NCBI GenBank assembly: GCA_030147225.1
Contig: JASLAI010000275.1
Location: 1-8,393, forward strand
From: Planococcus sp. (in: firmicutes)
GTDB lineage: Bacteria > Bacillota > Bacilli > Bacillales_A > Planococcaceae
Length of the DNA stretch: 8,393 nt
Direction: 5' to 3'
Of this stretch, positions 1-8,393 are shown piece by piece. Made by a program: the position numbers and the translations under genes. Position 1 is the first letter of the stretch. Each line of letters opens with the position of its first letter. Under the pieces are notes generated by a model. That model ran no database searches, had not been told where the DNA came from, and saw only the letters and a program-made list of their open reading frames with translations.

Positions 1-1329
<1,329 letters not shown>

Positions 1330-1361
1330 TTATTATTTTTTCTTCATATTCGGCTCAATTA

Positions 1362-2891
<1,530 letters not shown>

Positions 2892-2897
2892 TCATAA

Positions 2898-3428
2898 TTA
2901 ACCGATCAATTGACGCTGCAGACGTGCCAATTTTGTGCTCACGCTGCTGTCGTAAATACGGTTTCCGATTTGAAGACGCAATCCGCCGATTAACGATGGA
3001 TCGATGATGTTTTCAATTCGTAAAGATTGTTTGCCGATTTTCTTTGAGAACACAGAAGAAATGGATGCGCGCTCTTCTTCCGTCAAAGGACGTGTAGAAT
3101 ATACTTTTGCATCTTCAATTCCCTGTGCGCTATTGGATAATGCAACGAGCTCGTCAACCATTGATCCAACTTCGTTTAATCGTTTGCGTTCTGCCATCAA
3201 TTGAAGTGTATTTACGACAAGCGGATTCGCTTCTTTAAATACTTCATTGATCAAGTTTGTTCTTTTATCAGCTGAAAGTTTTGGAGAAACGATCAAATTG
3301 TAAAGATCCGGAGTCATCTCAAAGACTTTTTTCACTTCACGCAGGTCCTGTTCTACCTCCAAAGCCGATCCATGCTTTTGAGAGACTTGGAACAATGCTA
3401 GAGCGTAGCGTTCTGCAACTTGACTCAC
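2898..3428 (-). CDS. atpH: ATP synthase F1 subunit delta
   Basis: Delta (the OSCP equivalent) joins the top of the F1 head to the b-subunit peripheral stalk. The protein has 176 residues, close to the usual 175-181. The N-terminal helical-bundle domain begins SQVAERYALALFQVSQKHG. The C-terminal part has the family signature LRIENIIDPSLIGGLRLQIG (residues 136-155) and ends in a basic helix, LARLQRQLIG. The start is GTG at 3428-3426 and overlaps the atpF stop by four bases (GTGA), the typical arrangement for translational coupling. The ribosome binding site, GCAGGGGAAG, lies inside the end of atpF. No anomalies seen. Confidence 0.97.
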   Translation of the reverse strand: MSQVAERYALALFQVSQKHGSALEVEQDLREVKKVFEMTPDLYNLIVSPKLSADKRTNLINEVFKEANPLVVNTLQLMAERKRLNEVGSMVDELVALSNSAQGIEDAKVYSTRPLTEEERASISSVFSKKIGKQSLRIENIIDPSLIGGLRLQIGNRIYDSSVSTKLARLQRQLIG

Positions 3429-3946
3429 TGAACTTCCCCTGCCTTCGCAATCGTTTCATTAATCAACTGGCGGTTGTCTTCCTCAGAGATTTCTTTTTCA
3501 AGCACTTTCGTAGCAGCAAGCAATGACAATGCCACAACTTCTTCACGAACAGCTGAAATAGCTTTATCTCTTTCGTTGGCAATTTCTTGAACCGCAGCTT
3601 CTTTCATGCGGCCAGACTCAGCACGCGCTGTCGTAATAATTTCCTCACGCGAAACTTCGCCTTGCTTTTTAGCGTTTTCGACGATTTCCTGTGCTTGTGT
3701 ACGCGCATCTTTTAGAAGGCTGCGCTGCTCATCAAGCAACTTTTGTGATTCTAGACGGCTGTTTTCAGCAGTTTCGATTTCACTCTTGATCAAATCTTCA
3801 CGCTGCTGCATTACGCCCATCAAAGGACCCCATGCGAATTTCTTCAAAAGCATCATTAGCAAAATGAAGATAACAAGTGTTGCGAGAATGTCTCCAATAT
3901 TCAAAAACTCCCCGGTTGCACCGAGTACGAGGTGATCAAAAAACAC
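3425..3946 (-). CDS. atpF: ATP synthase Fo subunit b (peripheral stalk)
   Basis: Two copies of b form the peripheral stalk that holds the F1 head still against rotor torque. The 173 residues show one N-terminal membrane helix (about 17-37, NIGDILATLVIFILLMMLLK). The FAWGPL and MQQRED segments follow where the helix leaves the membrane. After that comes a long charged coiled coil rich in Glu, Lys, Arg and Ala (about 48-160). The start is GTG at 3946-3944 behind GAAGGGAGTGA. It follows atpE after a 160-bp gap, the longest inside the operon, which contains a large stem-loop just after the atpE stop. It overlaps atpH by four bases. Confidence 0.97.
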   Translation of the reverse strand: MFFDHLVLGATGEFLNIGDILATLVIFILLMMLLKKFAWGPLMGVMQQREDLIKSEIETAENSRLESQKLLDEQRSLLKDARTQAQEIVENAKKQGEVSREEIITTARAESGRMKEAAVQEIANERDKAISAVREEVVALSLLAATKVLEKEISEEDNRQLINETIAKAGEVQ

Positions 3947-4037
3947 GATTGTTTCACTCCCTTCAAGAGCCTAAAATACAATTTCTTCTATAGTAAGATC
4001 TTTATGTGTGTAAGATGAATTTTCAAAAGCAAATTGG

Positions 4038-4102
4038 TTTATACAAGTTTAAATGGCGAAAACCATATCGAAGCATCCCCACCATTTAACTTTTTGTATA
4101 AA
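4038..4102 (-). promoter_or_regulatory. Large stem-loop between atpE and atpF
   Basis: The arms at 4038-4056 and 4082-4102 are inverted repeats: TTTATACAA pairs with TTGTATAAA and TTAAATGG pairs with CCATTTAA, with a 2/4-nt internal loop between the two blocks. That gives 17 paired bases around a loop of about 25 nt. In the mRNA the structure begins 4 nt after the atpE stop codon. The stem is A/T rich and no U-run follows directly, so it does not look like a strong intrinsic terminator. The likely role, by inference from position, is to protect the 3' end of the atpB-atpE message or slow passage into atpF, so raising c relative to b. Confidence 0.5.
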
Positions 4103-4106
4103 AATA

Positions 4107-4381
<275 letters not shown>

Positions 4382-4390
4382 GTTTTATAC

Positions 4391-5128
<738 letters not shown>

Positions 5129-5500
5129 TTAATGGTGTTTCACGTGATAAACAATCCGCTCTGTTAATAACAGAGCATAAGGGACCATCAACCCAATTAC
5201 CGTACTGACCAAGTGAATGTGCTCTGCGAATAAAATGGCAATCGCCACAGCTGCAACACCTGATGCAAACCGTAATGCCGTTCCAAGCGAACGAACTTTC
5301 GAGCCTTCAGCCACCGCACGGTCGAATTTCTCCATCCGTCGAACCAATATCCACATGTTGTAAATGCCGAACAAAGTTCCGATTATGAGACCCGCGAACA
5401 CTTCTTGATAAGGGGTAAACCCCCAACCAATAACGCAGAACGCCAAGATGAAAAGAATCATCTTTTTCAGCCTTGTATAAATCTCCCTGAGTCCATCCAT
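5129..5500 (-). CDS. atpI: ATP synthase accessory membrane protein AtpI
   Basis: AtpI is a small membrane protein that helps assemble the c-ring; with AtpZ it has been linked to Mg2+/Ca2+ uptake in alkaliphilic Bacillus. The 123 residues contain four hydrophobic segments (about 14-28, 33-53, 72-92, 96-113), with a charged cytoplasmic stretch RRMEKFDRAVAEGSKVR (54-70) in the middle and a His-rich end (HVKHH). The ATG at 5500 lies 3 bp after the atpZ stop, with its ribosome binding site (GGAGAC) inside the end of atpZ, so the two are probably translated together. The atpB start is 27 bp downstream. Low sequence conservation is normal for this family; the call rests on topology and position. Confidence 0.9.
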   Translation of the reverse strand: MDGLREIYTRLKKMILFILAFCVIGWGFTPYQEVFAGLIIGTLFGIYNMWILVRRMEKFDRAVAEGSKVRSLGTALRFASGVAAVAIAILFAEHIHLVSTVIGLMVPYALLLTERIVYHVKHH

Positions 5501-5503
5501 TTT

Positions 5504-5725
5504 CTACTTGTCTCCTGATTCGAATTTGCGGACAGTCTGAAGCATTGCCCAAACACCGGCAGCGATGCCTATGAATAGGCAGATGATCATGAAAAACGGT
5601 GCGGTTCCGATTTTTTCATCGAGCCACATACCTGTGAACACACCGATGAGCACGGACCCGACAAGTTGTGAGAGGATGGCGCTGTAAATCGCCATCGCTT
5701 GTAAGGGACTTTTTGTTGGGCGCAT
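5504..5725 (-). CDS. atpZ: AtpZ/AtpI-family protein, first gene of the ATP synthase operon
   Basis: A 73-residue protein with two membrane helices (about 10-33 and 42-63) joined by the short loop WLDEKIGTAPF (34-44). This is the pattern of the AtpZ/AtpI family (Pfam AtpI_1-like): a conserved Gly-rich first helix, then W-L-D-x-x-x-G-T-x-P. The second helix contains GIAAGVW. The protein ends in a short charged tail. ATG at 5725 follows GAGGGAG with 6-base spacing. It is the first gene after the operon promoter and is tightly coupled to atpI. Its proposed role, with AtpI, is divalent cation supply or Fo assembly; this comes from studies in other Bacillus species. Confidence 0.88.
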   Translation of the reverse strand: MRPTKSPLQAMAIYSAILSQLVGSVLIGVFTGMWLDEKIGTAPFFMIICLFIGIAAGVWAMLQTVRKFESGDK

Positions 5726-5841
5726 GATAACTCCCTCGAACTTCGTTGATTTGACATTAAACCCTTAAAAAGAGCAGTCGCATCAGGCTTCTAAGACCAC
5801 ATAATCTATGTAAGAAAACCTTCTCATGCATACCCTTTGTA
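5726..5841 (-). promoter_or_regulatory. atp operon leader with possible short upstream ORFs
   Basis: The predicted untranslated leader is about 110 nt. It contains a small hairpin, ACATA-GAT-TATGT (5811-5799). There is a possible 14-residue ORF, MRRFSYIDYVVLEA (5827-5783), with AAAGGG six bases upstream. A second start overlaps its stop as TGATG and gives an 8-residue ORF, MRLLFLRV (5783-5757). No known riboswitch pattern was recognised. Whether the short ORFs are translated cannot be told; the first ribosome binding site would lie almost at the 5' end of the transcript. Confidence 0.3.
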
Positions 5842-5870
5842 AGCATACAATAGGGGTAAAATCATGTCAA
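5842..5870 (-). promoter_or_regulatory. SigA-type promoter of the ATP synthase operon
   Basis: On the minus strand a perfect -35 box TTGACA (5870-5865) is followed by a 17-bp spacer and the -10 box TATGCT (5847-5842, four of six consensus bases). The expected start of transcription is near 5836, about 110 nt before the atpZ ATG. This is the best promoter in the window and sits where the operon promoter is expected. Confidence 0.75.
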
Positions 5871-5876
5871 TTAGTA

Positions 5877-5893
5877 GAAGTGAAAAACTTCAC
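5877..5893. promoter_or_regulatory. Inverted repeat just upstream of the atp promoter
   Basis: GAAGTGAAAAACTTCAC contains two overlapping inverted repeats: GAAGT/ACTTC (5877-5881, 5887-5891) and GTGAA/TTCAC (5880-5884, 5889-5893). It lies 6 bp upstream of the -35 box, a typical place for an activator or repressor site. No known regulator consensus was recognised, so the role is only a suggestion. Confidence 0.3.
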
Positions 5894-5955
5894 AAGCGAT
5901 TTTCCTCTGACATATTGTTGACAAACTTTGAAAATAAAAGTGAAACTGCTGTCAA

Positions 5956-5990
5956 AGCTGGACACATTGAAATGCAGAATCGGCCGTTTT
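5956..5990. repeat. 35-bp diverged direct repeat, copy 1
   Basis: Begins AGCTGGACACA and ends CGGCCGTTTT on the plus strand. It matches copy 2 at 6045-6079 at 29 of 35 positions; the first 11 bases are identical. The two copies are 89 bp apart, start to start. They flank a G/C-rich structured segment. Confidence 0.7.
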
Positions 5991-6044
5991 AGCTTCGACG
6001 GGCCTAAGCCAGGCTGACTTGAGACCCGAGTAGCTGGCCAATGC
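5991..6044. repeat. Structured G/C-rich segment between the direct repeats
   Basis: This segment is richer in G and C than its surroundings. On the minus strand CGGGTCT (6029-6023) can pair with AGGCCCG (6005-5999, one G-U pair), and an outer GCT/AGC pairing extends the stem. AGCTGG occurs at 6032 and again at 6045. Similar structured elements with AGCTGGACA-type ends seem familiar from intergenic regions of Bacillales, so I suspect a dispersed intergenic repeat rather than a promoter part. That is from memory and unverified. Confidence 0.4.
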
Positions 6045-6079
6045 AGCTGGACACAATTAAATTCAGAACCGGTCATTTT
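6045..6079. repeat. 35-bp diverged direct repeat, copy 2
   Basis: Starts AGCTGGACACA like copy 1 and ends CCGGTCATTTT, 4 bp from the wecB stop codon. The six differences from copy 1 (5956-5990) lie after position 11. The central palindrome differs (ACCGGT here, CGGCCG in copy 1) but keeps a self-complementary core in both, which suggests the structure matters. Confidence 0.7.
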
Positions 6080-6083
6080 TTCT

Positions 6084-7202
6084 TTACAGTTTGGAAAAAT
6101 AACCATGGAGAGCTTCAACGATCCGAGCGGATGCTTTGCCGTCTCCGTATGGATTCGATGCCTGAGACATAGCTTTATAGGCTTCTTCATCCGTCAGCAA
6201 TTCTTTCGCCATTCCGTAGATCGTCTCTTCGTCTGTTCCTGCAAGTTTTAATGTTCCAGCAGAAATGCCTTCAGGACGCTCCGTCGTATCACGCAAGACC
6301 AGTACCGGCTTGCCGAGTGAAGGCGCTTCTTCTTGAATTCCGCCTGAATCAGTCAGAATAAAGAATGAGCGAGCCGCAAAGTTGTGGAAATCCAGAACTT
6401 CCAGCGGTTCAATCAAATGGATGCGTGGATCACGGCCTAATACTTCGTCTGCTACTTCGCGTACAGCAGGATTCATATGTACCGGATAAACCACTTGAAT
6501 ATCATCGTGTTCTTCAATCAGGCGTTTAATAGCCCGGAACATATTGCGCATCGGTTGACCGAGGTTCTCACGGCGATGTGCCGTCAATAGAATCATGCGG
6601 TCAGTGCCGATTTTCTCCAAAATTGGATGCGTATATGTTTCGCGCACGGTTGTTTGAAGTGCATCGATGGCCGTATTCCCCGTAATATGAATTGTTTCTT
6701 CTTTCTTGTTTTCGTCCAGCAGATTCTGAGCTGATTTTTCAGTTGGCGAAAAATGAATATCCGCCATGACTCCCGTCAACTGACGGTTCATCTCTTCTGG
6801 ATACGGTGAGTATTTATTGTGCGTACGCAAACCTGCTTCCACATGTCCGACGGCCACCTGATTATAAAAAGCCGCAAGGCTGGCAGCAAAAGTTGTGGTT
6901 GTATCACCGTGAACGAGGACGATATCCGGTTTCGCTTCTTTCATGATTGTGTCGAGCCCCTGCATCGCCCGCATTGTTACATCGGTCAATGTCTGGCGGT
7001 CCTTCATGATGTTCAGATCAAAGTCAGGCGTAATCTGAAACGTCTCCAACACTTGATCCAGCATTTCACGGTGCTGTGCTGTCACCGTTACCAACGGTTC
7101 GATGGTATCAGGATGTTTTTGAAGTTCCAACACAAGCGGCGCCATTTTAATGGCTTCTGGACGCGTGCCAAATATCGTCATTACTTTCCATTTTTTCGTC
7201 AA
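6084..7202 (-). CDS. wecB (mnaA): UDP-N-acetylglucosamine 2-epimerase (non-hydrolysing)
   Basis: This cytoplasmic enzyme interconverts UDP-GlcNAc and UDP-ManNAc, supplying ManNAc for teichoic-acid linkage units or capsule. The 372 residues contain the N-terminal GTRPEAIKMAP (12-22), VHGDTTTTFA (97-106, Asp100), VGHVEAGLRT (118-127, Glu122), PEEMNRQ (135-141), LTAHRREN (206-213, His209) and DSGGIQEEAPSLGKPV (285-300). All recognised catalytic positions are present. I chose a TTG start at 7202 because the first beta strand (KWKVMTIFG) needs it, it follows GAGCGGGG, and it avoids overlap with upp. The frame stays open upstream to an ATG at 7286 inside upp, and an internal ATG at 7181 would cut the strand. 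19 bp after upp, so probably cotranscribed. Confidence 0.95.
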   Translation of the reverse strand: MTKKWKVMTIFGTRPEAIKMAPLVLELQKHPDTIEPLVTVTAQHREMLDQVLETFQITPDFDLNIMKDRQTLTDVTMRAMQGLDTIMKEAKPDIVLVHGDTTTTFAASLAAFYNQVAVGHVEAGLRTHNKYSPYPEEMNRQLTGVMADIHFSPTEKSAQNLLDENKKEETIHITGNTAIDALQTTVRETYTHPILEKIGTDRMILLTAHRRENLGQPMRNMFRAIKRLIEEHDDIQVVYPVHMNPAVREVADEVLGRDPRIHLIEPLEVLDFHNFAARSFFILTDSGGIQEEAPSLGKPVLVLRDTTERPEGISAGTLKLAGTDEETIYGMAKELLTDEEAYKAMSQASNPYGDGKASARIVEALHGYFSKL

Positions 7203-7221
7203 GCTGGTGTACCCCGCTCTC

Positions 7222-7854
<633 letters not shown>

Positions 7855-7883
7855 CTATCTCTCCTTTTCGAACATTATCTTAA

Positions 7884-7911
7884 ATAGTATAACAGAAAAT
7901 CATTGGCTCAA
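7884..7911 (-). promoter_or_regulatory. Likely promoter of upp
   Basis: On the minus strand TTGAGC (7911-7906) is followed after 16 bp by TACTAT (7889-7884), which lies within TATACTAT. The predicted start is near 7877, giving a leader of about 25 nt before the GTG of upp. The -35 box matches the consensus at only four of six positions, so this is a moderate prediction supported by its place. Confidence 0.5.
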
Positions 7912-7972
7912 GTTGTCAGATCCCGCTTTGTCATTATTCAGTTATTTTCACCTATGCTTTATTTCTCCAAAG

Positions 7973-8000
7973 AAAAAAACCAGGAAATAATTCCCCGGTT
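7973..8000 (-). terminator. Intrinsic terminator upstream of upp
   Basis: On the minus strand AACCGGGGAA (8000-7991), loop TTAT, and TTCCTGGTT (7986-7978) form a stem of about nine pairs with one G-U pair and one bulge. A run of seven T (7979-7973) follows at once. It would stop transcripts arriving from the EAL gene side and insulate upp. The plus strand has a weaker T-run (TTTTGTT) after the same stem, so it may act in both directions. Confidence 0.65.
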
Positions 8001-8002
8001 TT

Positions 8003-8149
8003 GTTCAATTTGCTTATAAAATTATAGTCAGCGTGCTTTTTGAATTGCAGCTGTTTAATCTAGGAATTTCATTAGAAGACATTTCCTGATGCAGCTCTGT
8101 TCCAAACGATCGCTAAATCTGGTCGACAGCTAAAAAAATTACCAACCCA
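8003..8149. other. Gap between the two terminator-like hairpins
   Basis: No gene is supported here. A perfect minus-strand TATAAT (8026-8021) has no good -35 box at the proper distance. A weak AGGAA/TTCCT inverted repeat lies near 8061-8087. No homology to the EAL gene or other recognisable coding remnant was seen in any frame. Confidence 0.4.
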
Positions 8150-8177
8150 AAGCGTTTCTTCTATAATAAGAACGCTT
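8132..8177 (-). terminator. Terminator-like hairpin overlapping the EAL gene stop codon
   Basis: On the minus strand AAGCGTTCTT (8177-8168), loop ATTATAG, and AAGAAACGCTT (8160-8150) pair over ten bases with one bulged A. The stop codon TAG lies in the loop. A run of seven T (8138-8132) comes 11 bases after the stem, which is too far for an ideal terminator. It may protect the mRNA 3' end after termination at 7973. Confidence 0.4.
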
Positions 8178-8393
8178 CATTGAGAGGCATCGGTTTATAG
8201 AATAAATATCCCTGTCCCACTTTGCAGCCGAGGTCCAGCAAGGTCTGGCGATCTTTTTCCGTCTCTACACCTTCTGCAACGGCACGCAAGTTCAAGTTTT
8301 CCGCAAGCTGGATAATGGTTCGGATAATTGCCAGAGTGCCGGCTTCTTCCATATTCGAAATGAAGGAGCGGTCAATTTGCAGTTCTTCAACAG
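8161..8393 (-). CDS. EAL-domain protein, C-terminal fragment (cyclic-di-GMP phosphodiesterase family)
   Basis: The last 76 codons of a gene that enters from the right edge. The frame reads VEELQIDRSFI, then LAENLNLRAVAEGVET, then LGCKVGQGYLFYKPM. These are the last three conserved blocks of EAL domains, which hydrolyse cyclic-di-GMP to pGpG. The AEGVET glutamate and the GQGY glutamine are present. The residue before IDRSF, normally the catalytic Lys (RocR Lys316), is Gln here (codon CAA, 8379-8377), so the enzyme may be weak or may only bind the ligand. The protein stops soon after the EAL fold, so EAL is its last domain. Upstream domains (GGDEF, PAS, membrane) cannot be seen. It points to the atp side but is separated from upp by terminators. 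Confidence 0.9.
   Translation of the reverse strand, partial: VEELQIDRSFISNMEEAGTLAIIRTIIQLAENLNLRAVAEGVETEKDRQTLLDLGCKVGQGYLFYKPMPLNEAFLL

Noticed and set aside
5918..5946. Plus-strand TTGACA with a 17-bp spacer as a divergent promoter
   Set aside because: The -10 position reads TGAAAC, a poor match, and no plus-strand gene follows.
5867..6190. 107-codon open frame on the minus strand across the wecB end and the intergenic repeats
   Set aside because: It crosses the wecB stop in another frame and runs through the repeats and over the atp promoter, with no recognisable protein family; chance frame.
8021..8026. Perfect TATAAT on the minus strand as a promoter
   Set aside because: No acceptable -35 box or TG extension lies upstream, and a terminator follows about 20 bp downstream.

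Overview
This window comes from a low-to-moderate GC member of the Bacillales, most likely Planococcaceae (Planococcus/Sporosarcina-like). The basis is the Bacillus-type order of the F1Fo ATP synthase operon, proteins that closely resemble remembered B. subtilis sequences, AGGAGG-type ribosome binding sites, frequent GTG starts, and upp directly upstream of the atp region. The genus is inferred; no search was run. Every recognised gene lies on the minus strand, so transcription runs from high to low coordinates.

Reading in the direction of transcription: at 8393-8161 is the C-terminal end of an EAL-domain (cyclic-di-GMP phosphodiesterase family) protein that starts outside the window. A gap of about 310 bp (8160-7852) follows, holding two terminator-like hairpins and a promoter. 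Next come upp (uracil salvage, 7851-7222) and, 19 bp later, wecB/mnaA (UDP-GlcNAc 2-epimerase, 7202-6084). No convincing terminator follows wecB. A gap of about 360 bp (6083-5726) contains two copies of a 35-bp diverged direct repeat with a structured segment between them, then a consensus SigA promoter and a leader of about 110 nt for the ATP synthase operon.

The operon order is atpZ-atpI-atpB(a)-atpE(c)-atpF(b)-atpH(delta)-atpA(alpha)-atpG(gamma)-atpD(beta, cut by the window edge). AtpC (epsilon) would lie beyond the left edge. AtpZ and AtpI are assembly/ion accessory proteins. AtpB, AtpE and AtpF form the membrane Fo motor. AtpH, AtpA, AtpG and AtpD form F1 and its stalks. Non-coding gaps around the genes whose products are needed in unequal amounts (atpE, 8-15 copies; atpD, 3 copies) contain RNA hairpins.

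The most striking point is in atpB. The arginine of the fifth membrane helix (E. coli aArg210), regarded as indispensable for proton translocation, is read here as Leu169, and the acidic residue nine positions later (E. coli aGlu219) is Val178. The rest of the protein and operon is intact, and no substitute basic residue exists in the last two helices. Either the sequence carries errors or changes here, or this is an Fo motor that should not work by the accepted mechanism. No defence system, mobile-element gene, CRISPR array, tRNA or rRNA was seen.
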